The position numbers and the translations under genes were made by a program. Source: Warburgia ugandensis (Eukaryota > Streptophyta > Magnoliopsida > Canellales > Canellaceae). From it: DNA of 64,000 nt. Location of the stretch: NCBI GenBank assembly GCA_035236585.1, contig CP141138.1, positions 24,687,437 through 24,751,436 of the forward strand. Direction: 5' to 3'. Below the pieces are notes generated by a model that was not told the origin of the DNA, did no database searches, and was given only the letters and a program-made list of their open reading frames with translations. This document shows, piece after piece, positions 1 to 14,716 of the stretch (the stretch's first letter is position 1; the number at the start of each line of letters is the position of its first letter).

Positions 1-1384
<1,384 letters not shown>

Positions 1385-2349
1385 ATGACCGAAAACAAAA
1401 CTTGAATAAAAGCATTTATTTTAAATTCCCAAGAGTCATACAACCACAAAACCATGGATTTAACGGTGAAATGAAATCCTACTTCTACCGAAAATTCGGC
1501 ATGAGTCTCCTTTGTATTTTGGACCATTGCACATAACACGTGCAATACGAAATCACCTAATACACACAATATAAGACATGACACATGGAAGACTCAGTCT
1601 CCACCCCCATCCATCCGAATTAGATACTACTTTCAATAAAATGTATACTCCAACAATAGATAAGAAAATCAAGTCATGACCAAAATACTTAGGGCTTGTC
1701 CATACATCCATCACATTCAACATGAATTCATATTCTCACATCTAGGTCACATAGCACTTTATAATAACGTATAGTCTATAAGAAAATAACCAAAATGAGG
1801 TCCTGAACAAACCTTATCATCTTTGAAATGTCCTCAATACTCTACTGGAAACTGTGATCACTTTTGTTTGCTCTATCAGCGCTTCAACCTGTCGCAACTC
1901 TCTGTATCTGAGACATTGCAAATAAAGCAATGCCTTAGCAAGCTATTGCTTGTGTATGTGACCACATTTAATATCAATTTAAATCATATGTAGTGTATCT
2001 TATGAATATCAAAGTTTCTGATAAAGTTCATGGATATGGAATGTACATATAAAAATCTGAATCATCATATGGAAAATACAACATGATGCATGGATAATAC
2101 TGTGTCAGAATCACTTACGAAAACCAATGAAAATCTAGTTTCGAGCATAAATATCAAAATATAATATCCAAATGCCACAGCAAACATAACAATGGACAAT
2201 GCATGCTCATACAACTGCTAAAGCTAGTATCAATCAAATCAATCATAATAAGGCATGAAAGCACATCATAAATAATCGAGCGTGTAAGCCAATCACATCT
2301 CTAGAGTGTCCCACTACACTCTCACCTTTGGTCATGAGTACTCATACCA

Positions 2350-2571
2350 TTCCTAGGTCCCTCGCTCATAGCTCATACACTAGGTAGCTCACTCAACTAG
2401 TAGGGCTGCCCACATAGGCTTCACCCAATATATCCATACCACATGGGTTCCTCACTTGTAGCTAGCACACTAAGTAGCTCGCCCAGCCTATAGGCCCACC
2501 CACATTTGACTACCCACAAAGGCTTCATACCACATGGGTCCCTCACCTGTAGCTCACACACCAGGTAGCTC
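2350..2571. repeat. Minisatellite with units of roughly 100-115 bp, left half
   Basis: Units carry 'aggtagctc', 'cccatagg', 'gcccacataggcttcaccc' and 'cacatgggtccctcacc'. About two units lie here and about two more at 5085-5262, on the other side of the inserted solo LTR. The corresponding positions in the LTRs at 11150 and 31114 lack this array, so it expanded in this copy or its lineage. Confidence 0.7.
2567..2571. repeat. Target-site duplication AGCTC, left
   Basis: AGCTC immediately precedes the TG terminus of the solo LTR at 2572 and is repeated at 5085-5089. A five-base duplication is normal for Ty3/gypsy integration. Confidence 0.85.
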
Positions 2572-5084
2572 TGTGACGACCCGGGTTTTCTCATGCATTT
2601 TTAAATGCAATATCTAATTTCCTAAGGCGGGATGCATCCCTATTTGAAAACCATTCTATAAAAACCATGCAATGCAGTAGAAAACCTTTAGTTTTAAACT
2701 CATTTTTGAAAACCCCGAGTGTCATTTGCCTTCACAACAACCAAAGTGGTTTTTTGAAAAACTTCAGAAATCATAAATATTTTTCCCCAGGTCTTTCCAA
2801 CACAAAGACACAAATTTAACTGTAATTAAATACAACTTCATGTCCAAAGGGTTTAGAGTTTACTTACATGTATAACTTTCTTCTTTTTGATTCACTTGCT
2901 CGTAGCATTAGTATCTCCTGAGATGTCTTCTATTTATGATTGGAACTATCCTGAAAAATGTTAAGGATAGGGTGAGTATATACTATACTCAGTAGGAGTC
3001 TATCACTACTAGTTTTATAATGCATGCGATGTTTTAAAATCATATGCTCTTTCCAAAACATGTGCATGTCTGAATACTCAAGTTGAACATCGACATCAAA
3101 ATCCATTATCAAATTGAAATACTAACGACTTAAAGGATCATATAATCCAAAATCGAAAGTATCATATACATATATATCATAGCATTATGATATGCATAAA
3201 ATGCTTCATGGAATCCAACTCATGGATATCTATCATGGTATGGTCGACCAATCTCATATCATGCCATATGCAATGCACATAAATCATCAAACCATATGGT
3301 CCACTATGCCCACGACCTCCTCGCCGTGTGCTCCCCGGGTACATGAGGACACTCGGTCATATCCTCCACGGGGCCTATGACATGTTGACCCAGTGCCGTG
3401 ACACCAGTGGTAGCCCCCTGTACCACATGTAGTCGACGTAGGGACTTGCCTCTTTTTGGGCGTGGTACCCATCCACCTATTAGTGGTAGAGGCCGGGTGG
3501 CCAACCCAGACCCCTCGGCATAGCACCCACGGGCTTACTTGCCCAAATCATATAAGATTAAATAAGCCAAAACCTCTTGTTAAAACTTGTACTCTTTGGG
3601 TCCCTCACAACTGCCTGGCTCTCGGCACTCCAGCATCCTTTGGCAACCCTCAAGGACATGCAATCTTTGCAAGTACTTAAATCATGCAATGTATGCACTT
3701 GTTTGCAACACATATATGTGCATAATGTATATGCAATCATTTCAAAACATGGCTATGTACAAAGCATTTATCATGCATGCTGAATTAAGTCATGCAAATC
3801 AAGTCATATATTTAAAACATATGTTCTCAAAACAATAATAGTTCTTTTAAAAGAATCTAATAGTGATAGAGCACCTACCTGGCTAGGTCGCGTTAACCCT
3901 TTTGTCCTCGTACGCTCCTGAACACGATTTGGGGACTCAAGGTTAGTTTAGCCTATCTTTTATGGGTTTAGAGTAGTTGGGTCTTAATACTTAGGCATTA
4001 GGGGTCCATCCCTATGCCTATGGGTGTCCTAAGGTCCTAATTGGGCCTTGGTATCCTTAGTTTTCCAAAGTTCTAGTGACCACGCGCCACTATCCTATTC
4101 TAAGGGTCATGCCCACCTTTGATTGGGCCTTGATCAGGAATTTTATAGTATGGATGTGTCCGTGTCGTCGACACGAACACAACACCTTTTGCGGCGCCTC
4201 AATCGGAGCTCTAGATCTCAAGTTATAAGCATTTTAGTGTCGTGCGTACATCAAGTCTTAAGAACGAAAAAAACGGAATGCTAGGGCGCTGCGCGACTGC
4301 GTCGTGCGCCCTGGCTTCCTTAAGGAACCAAAAGACGACGCGATGCTAGCACACTGTGCGTCTACCGCGTGCGTCCTGCAGACGCACGACACTCTTCAGC
4401 CCGTCTTCCTCTTTAGCGGGCGCGGCCCAGGGAACATCCCTAGGTCCTTGGTGGCTCTCCTAGACTCCGTTTTGCATGGTTTTTCATGCAAAAACTTAGG
4501 GAAATTGACCTTAGACCTATGGGGGAGATGGGTTTTGAGCGATCTCGGACGTACCTGGCTCGTTGCTGGGTTTTTCTCCTCGTTTTTCCCTCTAGGTCAC
4601 TGCTTCACGACTGGTTTTCTCCAAGGTTTTGGGCTGCCATTAGAGGCACCCAAGAGCTCTATTTATAGGGCTTTTAAAAAGGGTTCTGAAGGGGTTCTAA
4701 CCGCCTTTGAATGGCGGTGGAGAAACCTCTAGAATGGCGGTGGTTTCTTCTTGAAACACTGCCGTTCCAGAAACCTCTAGGAGGTTAAAGATGAAGGGTG
4801 CTCATATCAAAGCGGGCCCCTGTGTTTTGCCGCTAAACCCGTTTTTATAAAAATTATAATTTTGCCCATGAACTTCAAAGGGCCATAACTTGCTCATTTT
4901 AACTCCGTTTTGGGTGATTTTGGTCTCGTTGGATTCCTTTATCTGAGACGCATCTAATGTAACCATTTTTAGGGCCAAATTCCTAGGTTTAGTCAAGGCG
5001 ACTAGTGAAATGACCAAAATGCCCTTATCTTTAAAACTGAACTTCTCATGGGATTTTAATATTACAAAAATTGGGGTCATTACA
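2572..5084 (-). mobile_element. Solo LTR of family A, minus orientation, 2513 bp
   Basis: The segment starts TGTGACGACC and ends GGTCATTACA, flanked by AGCTC on both sides. Its left end is the reverse complement of the terminal 95 bases of the family-A LTRs at 21820-21914 and 28150-28248, sharing the 'gcatttttaaatgca' and 'gggat' blocks. No primer-binding site, polypurine tract or second LTR is attached, so it is a solo LTR left by recombination between two LTRs. A TATA-like TATAAATA on the minus strand at 4660-4667 is a plausible LTR promoter core. It sits inside one unit of a minisatellite. Confidence 0.88.
4660..4667 (-). promoter_or_regulatory. TATA-like box of the solo LTR
   Basis: TATAAATA on the minus strand, set in GC-rich sequence, corresponds in placement to TATAAAT in the family-A LTRs at 19353 and 25818. 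It is a candidate retrotransposon promoter; activity is not shown by the sequence. Confidence 0.5.
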
Positions 5085-5262
5085 AGCTCGCACAACCCAT
5101 AGGCCCGACCACATCTAGCCTCCCACATAGGCTTCACCCAATATGTCTATATCACATGGGTCCCTCACCTGTAACTTGCACACTAGGTAGCTCGCCTAGC
5201 CCATAAGCTCGCCCACATCTGGCTGCCCACATAGGCTTCACCTAATGTATCAATGCCACATA
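5085..5262. repeat. Minisatellite, right half
   Basis: This continues the 100-115 bp repeat units interrupted at 2571. The first five bases, AGCTC, are the right target-site duplication of the solo LTR. Confidence 0.7.
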
Positions 5263-7950
5263 AGCAAAAAAAATAAGAGTATGGACTACTATGCTTAGTG
5301 ACAACCACTCCAGCATATCAACAACTGCCACTCACCGTTGACATTGAAATGGGAGACTATTGTCCACCATGCATGGGTACAGGTTGGACGTGCGTGGGTG
5401 GCCTGCCCATGATTACCACAAACCTCACGCAATGCCCATCATCAAGGTGGTGTCTATCATCCATAATGCTCAGAGGGCGGGTGGCTAACCCTACGACCCT
5501 CCTAGCATAGCATCCACTAGGCACAAACACCTGTCATAAATTAGCAAAACCATGAATCAAGTATCAAAATCAATGCATAACCATCCTCTATAAAATCAAA
5601 TCGAGGGAGTATTTAATATATCAAAATCATGCATTAAAAATCGGTGTATAACATTCTCAAATAATCCAATCGATGCAACATGGACATGTATCAAGAAACA
5701 GTGCATACACTATGCACATTAAATTATTGTATACACGTCGGCAATACACATTGAAAAGTCATCTCAGAAAAATCATGAGTTTGACATACATGTCCATGCA
5801 TCAACCAATCCACATAAATAAAGTTGTCAAGTAAATAATCATGATTTATAAAATCATAGGATAATAAATGTAGTCACCTACCTCAGACAAAGCACCACTC
5901 ATCTATACCTCCCTATCAGTTGGACCCAAGTTTAATGCAGTTTACCATAGTTCCATCACCTAGATGCATATCACATCCAGTCATACTTAGAACCCACTTT
6001 ATCTAACTTGGATTCCTAATTCATATATTTTTGTATTTCATTACATCGCATTCACGACGTTCCAATGATTCACAGTCCTGGAATCTCAAGGAGGGGCCCG
6101 CCCTAATTGGCTAATAATTCAAATCATACTTAATTGGGCCCACTCATAGCCATTTAGTTCTTCTTCTTAATTACATTAATGCATATTTAGAGCTATTAGG
6201 ATCATATCATATCAATTTCATGTAATTTATCATTTAAATCAATTAATCAAGCATTATTAAATGAATCTCACTCTCAATTGTATCTAATTATAGTCAGATC
6301 AACCAATCAAATGGCTAAGATAGTAATCTTACCTCGTACCAGTCAATTTAAGTAACATCCAGTTGTCTATTTGATCGAATAGTCCATCGATCACCTCAAC
6401 TATACTTGATCATCATATATCCATGCTGATCTCATCAAATATCCCACCTGATCACCCTAGATCACATAACAACTTAGTAATTATAACCAATTAACCTAAA
6501 TAAGAATTTTAAACAGTTCATATCATCAAATTGGATCCATTTTTCATACCTGGATCTTCAATTGATCTCAATCGTTGACCCATATCAGCTAAATCATTTC
6601 CATAAATGCTTTAGACCCAACATTCTTGTATAAATTCATGATCTACATTTCGTGAGGATCATTACAAACTACTTGGATTAGAAAAATGAAGTCAGATCAG
6701 ACGATTTGATCTCCAATCAAAGGTCTACTAAAATCAATGGTTGGATCTTCCTTGATCAAAAAGTGGGAATATGGGTTTCATTCCCCACATTGCTAGGATT
6801 GCGGGGTACTCTAAGATCTTCGAGATTCTTATTGGATTGGTTAGAATCACGAGTCAAAGATCAAGGGTTTAATATGGCATACTGGGTCAACTCGATTCCC
6901 TAAAATGAGTTAGGAATGAGACTCAACGAGTCAACTCACCCTAACTTGCTAGGTGAAAGGGGAAAACAGGGGAGGAGGATGGTGACTGGGTTTTTGTCAA
7001 CCATTATTAGAGCCTGACAGGGGGCAAAATAGAGAGGGGAGAAGGGAGACTAAGGCACGTTGGCTTGTTCCATGGCTAGGCCATATTGGTGGAGGGGAAT
7101 GTAAGGTCGGAGAAGGAGGGACAGGGGGAGGGTTTCCTCGGGGTGCCTACTCAGGCGACCCATTCGCATCGGAGAAAAGGAGATAGGCGGCAGGGGAAGC
7201 CTACTCAGGTGGGCTTGTAAACTAGAGAAGGGGGAGGGTAGAGGAGAAAGGTGATTTTTGGGTAGTACTCCTCATCACCCCAATCCGACAGATCCATCAC
7301 CGGAGGAGTAGAGGAGGGATCTAGGCACGCTTGCATTGCTAGTGATAAACTAAACTGGGGTTCTAGTGATGGGATTTTTGAGGAGAGAATTGGACACTGG
7401 GAGACTCAATCAGGAGGGGACTACGCTCCAGTTTAACCCATTCTGGGTTTTCTTATCAAAGCCAAAGAAAATGGTAGAGGGAAGAGGGAAGATCAGGAGG
7501 GAACAGTGATGATCACCGGTGAACGGGAATCTGCCCAAGCAAGGCTACGCACGTCGATGAAAGGAGATTGTCTTGGGTGATCGAATGGAGGGGGAGACAA
7601 CATGGTAGCTAAGGTTTTCTCCCCCTGCATTCTCCCCCATCTTATCCTGCTCTCAGCCCATGTGTCGAAGCAGACAAAACAGGGGGATGTCATTATTAGT
7701 TTTAACCCCCTTGAATTTGTAAAACTTTTATATTTTTCCACCTCGATCTCCGTTTCATGCAAAATTAGTGTCATTGAATTCATATCTATGTGTACAATCT
7801 ATATCTGATAATCCTAAGTCCAAACTTTGAGCCACTAAGAAGGTCATAATCATAAAACTCAATTTCCATGGGATTAACTTTTGATTTCATCTCCTTTAAA
7901 AAAATTATAATCTAATATATAGAAAATGACCTGAAATTGAGGTCGTTATA

Positions 7951-8390
7951 GTAATCATTAGCGTCACACATAATTTCAAAGGGTAGACTCCAATCAGGTG
8001 GCTACATGATAGGTGCAATGTTCAACTTATCTTTTAGCTTTATAAAATTATCAGTCCACTCAAAAGGGGCACCCTCTATGAGGAGGTGATGCAATGGTCT
8101 GGATATTGCACTAAAATATTTGATAAACCTCCTATAGAATCACACATTATCTAGAAATGAGCAAATATTCCTAATATTTCAAGATGGGTAGATTAACAAT
8201 TAGGTCAACTTTGGCTCTACCTACCTCTATACTTTTGGATGACACTATTTGGCTAAGGACAACTCCATTAACAACCATGAAATGACACTTTTTGCAATTA
8301 AGCCATAAGTTCTTATCTTTATAACAACTCAAGACTTTTCTCAAATTTTCAAGACATGTGTCAAATGACACTACTACACTTGAGGCTTTT
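7951..8390 (-). pseudogene. Ty3/gypsy reverse-transcriptase and RNase H border relic
   Basis: Read on the minus strand, frames here show pieces typical of Ty3/gypsy polymerase: 'SFDTCLENLRKVL', 'KKCHFMV', 'IVSSKSIEV', 'YRRFIKYF' and 'PPDWSLPFEIMCDA'. The last wording is typical of the Athila/Tat branch. Stops and frameshifts break the frame, and the fragment lacks the upstream polymerase and the downstream RNase H and integrase. Homology stops at 7951, exactly where the family-B LTR ends, so that LTR probably inserted into or recombined within this older element. On the other side it ends near 8390, where the palindromic array begins. Confidence 0.8.
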
Positions 8391-8885
8391 AAAGTCAGTA
8401 TAAACAAGTCATTCTTTTGACTGCCGACTTTGTAAATATTTTATAAGTCATTTAGAAAAAAAAATTAAATCACACTTAATAAGTCATTTAATAGAAAAAT
8501 GACTTCTTTAGTTTGGTGCAAAGAGGAATTTTTATGTTGAAAAGGATTTTTAAAGTTGTTTGAATTAAACAACTTTAAAAGCCTACATTTTTAAAGTTGT
8601 TTATTCTAAACAATTTTAAAAGTATAGACTTTTAAAGTCATTTGAAAAAAATGACTTTAAAGTCTACACTTTTAAAGTCATTTGAAAAAAATGACTTTTA
8701 AAGTCGTTTGAATCAAATGACTAAGTCTAGAACTTTTAAAGTTATTTGAATCAAACAACTTCAAAAGCATATACTTTTAAAGTCATATTTTATGAACAAC
8801 TTTAAAAGTTACAACTTTTAAAGTTATTTTTTTCTAAATGAATTTAAAACTTAAAACTTAGGTTGTGTTTTAAGTGTGATTGGGT
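8378..8885. repeat. Array of near-palindromic AT-rich repeats
   Basis: At least seven consecutive units of about 42 bp have the plan TTTTAAAGTYRTTTGAA followed by its inverted form ending ACTTTAAAAG. Clear units start near 8547, 8589, 8629, 8668, 8731, 8775 and 8815. Each unit can fold on itself. The array is also enclosed by an outer inverted pair, AATCACACTTA near 8468 and TAAGTGTGATT near 8872. A short outlying stretch with the same words lies at 9478-9540. No transposase is recognisable nearby. It may be a foldback or MITE-type element, or the subterminal repeats of a DNA transposon. Confidence 0.75.
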
Positions 8886-11144
8886 GGAACACAATAAAGA
8901 CAATATCAAAATTGATGCCCTTCGATTGACATTGGTTTACCTAAAAAAGATCACTATAAAAATAATCAATTTATTTTGGCATCTCAAACAAAATAAGTAT
9001 TTTACATGCAAGACAGATGTGATAAGAGATGATAAACTATTGTATCATCCATTCTAAGAGATTTTTATGATGAAGATGACCTAGGAATACTAAAATGGTT
9101 TATCATTGTATTACTAAAACAATCCCATCAATCAAAGTACTTGGTGAGAATGAGGATTATATACGTGATAGTGGTGAGGAGGGTGCTTAGATTGAAAACA
9201 ATATATGAGAGGCTATATAGATTGTATTTGTGAGTTGTAATAATTACAGATTCATAATTAGCTCTTTCATCATGTGCTATATGGATTAAAGTGAGATGAA
9301 TACTATGTATGTGACGTTATATCATATGCAATTGAAGATTTATTTGAAAAGTAAATTCTTTTGCATATTCTTGTATTTATTATGTAAAGAATGCATGTAT
9401 CAATGGTGACTATCATAAAAAATCAGTTTCATTGTATTTAAGTAAGAGATTATAAAGTGAAAAATATATTACATTTTAATGATTTTTAAAGTTTTTTAAA
9501 AAATGACTTAAAAAATCATAGTTTTTAAAGTCATTGGGAAGGTCAGGTTACGTGCTTGTGGTGATTATCCTAGGTAGGCCAAGAGCTAGTGATAAGATTC
9601 ACCCTTGATCTTGTGGCATCGAGTGTCATTTTTAATTAATTTCACACTCCATGGTAGTTCGATCAACATATAAATCACTTTAAAGCAATAGACATGCCTT
9701 GAAATTAATTAAAAATAATAAACTAATGCAAACCCTAAAATGCAATAATTATCAAGTATGACATCTATATGTAATTACACTACCAAACAATGTAAAATTA
9801 TTCTAAATATGTTAACCCTAATTTATAAATTATGAGGAGTTAGGACTGCTCATAATGGAGTCATAGGTAAGTTCTTCTCACACAAGGGTTGGATCATTTA
9901 CATTCTACCTCCACTTTTAAGTCACAATGGTCCACCCTTGACTTGTATTATTATAACCCTTTTAAATGAATTTTGATTAATAAAAAACAATGTGTCCTTC
10001 CTTATGGCAATTCACACAAAAGAAAAGTTTGGGTATCTTAATTGAAACGTATTCCTCTTTTTCCAATTTTTGGCAAAATAAAATAGCAATAAGACCAAAA
10101 TTTAGAAAATAGAGCGGTTATGTACTAATTTTTTTTTTAAAATGCACCTAAAAAGACTAGAATAATAAAACAATGCAATTTCTAAAAAATTTTAAAATTT
10201 TGATTTTTTGAATTTTTATTAAATTTTATGAAAACTCAATTGTAGGTCCCTATAAGCGATGCAAAAAACTTGTTGATTGTTTTTTGTAAGTACACAAGCT
10301 ACTATAGTATAGTTAGTGCTAGTATAGGTCAATCCCACAAGGACTCAACTTAAGAAAGATACAGTTCAAATGAAGTTTAAATTGTTATAAATTAATAAAA
10401 ATAATGAAAATTAAATGTAAACTCATATATTTTGAATTAATGAAAAATATACAATTCCAAGTTCAAAAGACAAAAAATTAAACAAAATATCAAGTGAACT
10501 CAACTTCCTTAGCTTGATCATATCAAGATTCTTCAATTCAGGCTACATCTGAGTCAATCAACCTTCATCAATCCATCTCCCAGGTCTTTAATTAATAATT
10601 CAACAACTAGATTGTGCAAATCTTCCAAATATCTGATGATCTGGATCGATGTAAAAAATTCAAGATTAGATGGTTTAGATTGAATTTTTGAATTTCAAAT
10701 TTTATATCAAACCCACCATATTAGTTAAGAATTGATTAAAGATTTAAAAAGAAAAATTATTAACTTGATATTGTTAGTTAAAGCTAAACCATTGATTTGA
10801 TTAAGGCATTAATCAAACACGGATTGAATTGAGTAATTCTTAGATTAACAGAGAATAGAACAGAACTAAAATAAAGTAAAACATGAATAAGAATAAAATG
10901 AAATAGGAAATAAGATGAACTGGGAATAAGAAAAAATAGGGATACAAATGAAATTAAATTAATAAAGCTAAGGGCAAAATGGATTTTTTTTTAAAACTGC
11001 CTTTCTTTTAATCGAGGAAGAAGAGGTGGATGATGGTGTAAGATGACATAAGTGGGGAGATCAGTGAAAACTAAGGAAAAGAGAACAGGGAATAGTAAAG
11101 AAGAAACGGACTCGAGATGAGTTCTTTGGTCATCTTCTCTCTTT
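8886..11144. other. AT-rich stretch without a recognisable gene
   Basis: No convincing reading frame is present. The only modest frame, 8863-9057 on the plus strand, has no familiar motif. Around 10250-10380 there is wording ('gtcaatcccacaaggact', 'cacaagctac') that I associate with LTR sequence of Athila/Tat-type elements, but I cannot define borders. This stretch may be the remains of the same old element as the polymerase relic at 7951. Confidence 0.35.
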
Positions 11145-11149
11145 AGTTT
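11145..11149. repeat. Target-site duplication AGTTT, left (element B)
   Basis: AGTTT directly precedes the TG terminus at 11150 and is repeated exactly at 35186-35190 after the CA terminus at 35185. This shows that the outer 24 kb is one insertion plus later nested insertions. Confidence 0.9.
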
Positions 11150-14100
11150 TGTGACACCCTAAGTTTTACACAACATATAATACCAATTTTTAAAAGTTGG
11201 GATCCCTGTTTCAAAATTTTGAAATTAAAAATTGAATGAAAATAAAAACTTGAATAAAAAGTGTTCATTTCAAAATCTCAAGAGTCATACGACCCACAAA
11301 ATCAGGGATTTAATGGTGAAATGATATTCTCATTTCTTCCAAAAATCTGATAGTCTCTTGTATATTATGGACCAGTGCATTTAACACATGTGATGCGACA
11401 ACACCTAATGAATACAATAAACATCAATACATAACCTAGGCAGTCTCCATACCCATCCATCCAGATCAATTATAATTTCAATACACCCATATACCTCAAT
11501 GGTAAAATAAAAAAATCAAAAAGAAATAACAACATTGCCCAAAGTCTATCTATGCACAGCCATCACATCTAACGTGTATACATCCATATATTCAAGTCAC
11601 AAATGTAAACCATACACATATACAATCCATAATAATATCTAAGGTAAGGTTTTTAACAAACCACGTCCATCATTGAAATCTCCTCTATACACCACTAAAG
11701 ACCTCCAATGTCCTCGCTTGCTCTAATGGCATGACATGCCTGCTGTCTCTCTCTGTATTTGAGGCATTACAAAAACATCACAATGCCTCAGCAAGCTATG
11801 TTTGTGTAGATGACAACAACAACAACAATAATAATAATAATAAATATTTAACACAGTGTGAACGGTCATGCATCAAATCTCAGGGCATATGATAAATATC
11901 TTCCTCATGAAAATAGTTCTAGCATGATATCAAATATAAGAATAAATAGTACTAAAGTATAGCATCATTAGCAAACCAACTAAATCGATGGCAATAGTCA
12001 AGGCATTAAAGCTCATTATAATGTTAAAAATAAAGCAATATATCCAAGCTTCCTACATGTTCCAAGACATGCTGAGAAAACAAAGCCTCGTAAGAGTGGC
12101 AAAAAATAGTATCAAATTAATGTAACTCATGCTAATTGCATGTCTGAAAACATGCTAAAATCACATCAATATAGAGCATCAAAAGCTCATAGAATATATC
12201 AATAAATGTGCAAGTCATTAACAAGGCAATGCTTCAAATACTCGAGAGATATCTAAATGAATTTTCACATCATTAATGTGGGGCACCCTAACATGAGGGT
12301 CCCATGAGTGCATGACAAACTCGTATGTCAGGTAATGATTACTTGTACCAATCCTCCATATGTTGTCATGCTGTGGTTACACAAGGAATATCCACCATGG
12401 TGCTCTCTCTGCGCAATATGATAAAATCAATCATCAAGAAGCGCATGGACTACTATGCTGTAGTGGTAACTAACTCTTGAGTTTATAAACTACCACTCCA
12501 CGTCAACACCAGAACATGAGACTAAGCGTCTGCCCTGCATGGGAAGGATTAGAACTGTAGCATGGATTATCCATGATACCACTCCTTATGGTATTTGCCC
12601 TCTCATGGGTAGGTGTCTATCATCTCACAATGTCAGAGGTTGGGTGACTAGCCCTAAATCCCTCCTAGCATAGCATCTACTAGGTAGAAATACTTGTCAT
12701 AAAATCACAAAATACAAAATCCACAAATCTCATGGCCGATAAAATGAATACACGATCTTCTGGTGAAATAATGAAAACCATGAGTACTTGTGGCTTGCCA
12801 TCCCTAGGAACTACCCCTTGTCATGGGCTTAACCTCTCAAGGACCAGCCATTAATCCTCCTCCACCATATCCATGGTAAAACCAATGATAAAAGAGGGCA
12901 TCCAAGTGCCTCAACATGCTACAATGAATAAAATCACCATCTAAAGACTTCACAGGTCATGGGAATATGCTAGTGAAAAATGACGATCAATTAAACGATG
13001 CGTGTGTACATTAGTTACAAATAAGAAAAATATCTTAATAAGAATCATGATATAATAATATATGCTTAGAATTCATTTATAATCACAGAGTCGATGATAT
13101 GAAAATCTATAATTTCAAAACAACATGCCCCTTAGTTATAAAATAAACATTATATTTCCATATCTTAATTTACTATATTTCAATACGATCCAGTGGTTCA
13201 CAGCCATGGGATCTCAAGGTGGGGTCTACCACGATTGGCTGACAATCCATATCACATTGAATTGGGCCCACTAATAACTATCAAGTTCCTTTCTTAATTA
13301 TATCATAATGTATTCCAAAGCTATCATACTCATATCAGGTCAATCTCAGATAATTGATTGTTTAATCATTTGATTGAGCATTATTATATCCAAATCATGC
13401 ACAATCTTATCTAATTACAGCTAAATCAATAAAATCAACTAGTTAGGATGATAATCCTACCTCATGTAAGTCCACCTAAAGGATATCTAGCTATCCGTGT
13501 CATTAGATCATCAACTAATCACCTTGAAGGTGTTCAATCTAAGATATCCATACTGATCTAGTCATAATTATCCACTTAATCATCTCAGATCAAAGAATAG
13601 ATTAGTAATTCTAGTCAAATAATCCCAATAAATTATCTGAATAGTTTGGATCATTGAATTTGATCCAATTTCATACATGTATACCTCGATTGATTTCAAC
13701 CATTGATCAAGATTGGCTAAATCACCTCAAAATACTCTAGATCCAAGATATATCATATAGATCTTGACATATGCATCATGAGGATCACAATTGACTATTC
13801 AAATCATAAAGTAAGGTCAGATCATCATAGATCTAACAATTTGACATCTGATCGAAGGTCTATCATGATCAACGATCAAATCTTCCTCGATCAATGAACG
13901 AGAGGATGGTATTGTTTCTCACACTGTAAGGATCATGAGGGTTATCTTGGCTCCGTGAGATCTTTTCTGGATTGGATAGAATAGAGGATCAAAGCTTAAG
14001 GGGTTAGTAGGACCCACAATGTTAACTCAGCTCCCCAAAATGAGTCAGAAATGGAGTGACCAGCAGTGGCTGTTAGCTAGGTCACAAGCCAACAAAGACA

Positions 14101-14482
14101 GAGGAGGGGGAAATGGGGTTTTCTGGCAACTAGCCTGCAAGGTGAGTCGGGCTGTGCCCAAAAACTTGGAAATCGTAGGGAAAATAGGGCGAACCATAAT
14201 GGCGGCCTATGCCGAGGGAAACCCGATAGGGAAAAGAGGGTTCTGGCTCGGCTGGAAGAAGAACCAATAGAGGGAAGAGGAGGAGAAAGGAGAAGGGATC
14301 CGGTCATGTCGGCTGGCTGGACAGTCCAAACCGTGCCTGAGGAAATAGACAGGAAGGAGAAGCAAGAGGGAGATGCTGGCATTGTCCACCATGGTAAGTG
14401 TACGAGCTGGAGAAAAACCAAGTGCCGATCAGGAAAAATCCAGATCCAGTAGCTAAGAGTGGGTTTTCCCCTGCACCTCCTC

Positions 14483-14590
<108 letters not shown>

Positions 14591-14711
14591 AGAGATGGGC
14601 TTCATGCCAGTGATCAGAGATGGAATCGTCGGTGGGGAGAAGATGGCTATGCTTAGGCAATCTAAATGGACATCGCTGGAGGGAATCAGGAGATCACGGC
14701 CTACGCGCATC

Positions 14712-14716
14712 TCTAG
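14712..14716. repeat. Target-site duplication TCTAG, left
   Basis: TCTAG flanks the solo LTR here and again at 17841-17845. The family-B LTR sequence resumes directly after the second copy ('agagagaggttgaac'), matching 34804 onwards. Confidence 0.9.

Larger units (their letters stand above)
1385..7950 (-). mobile_element. Third family-B LTR copy, truncated, interrupted by a solo LTR
   Basis: From about 1385 the sequence follows the family-B LTRs seen at 11150 and 31114. Shared landmarks include 'cttgaataaaa', 'agagtcata', 'ttaatggtgaaa'-like and 'tggaccat' words, and further right a stretch on dates and place similar to 13140-13500. Its right end, ending 'gtcgttata', corresponds to the LTR end 'gggttattaca' of the complete element. 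About 110 bp of the opposite terminus, which would begin TGTGACACC, are missing at 1385. Removing the 2.5-kb insertion at 2572-5084 leaves about 4.05 kb, matching the 4.07-kb right LTR of the complete element. No internal region or partner LTR is attached, so this is a solo or recombined LTR. The edge at 1385 is approximate. Confidence 0.75.

Noticed and set aside
4304..4732. A 142-codon plus-strand frame
   Set aside because: It lies wholly inside the solo LTR at 2572-5084, antisense to it, and has no recognisable domain.
8427..8885. A CRISPR-like array
   Set aside because: The repeats are imperfect, self-complementary and AT-rich, the gaps between them are not unique spacers, and the context is a plant nuclear genome.
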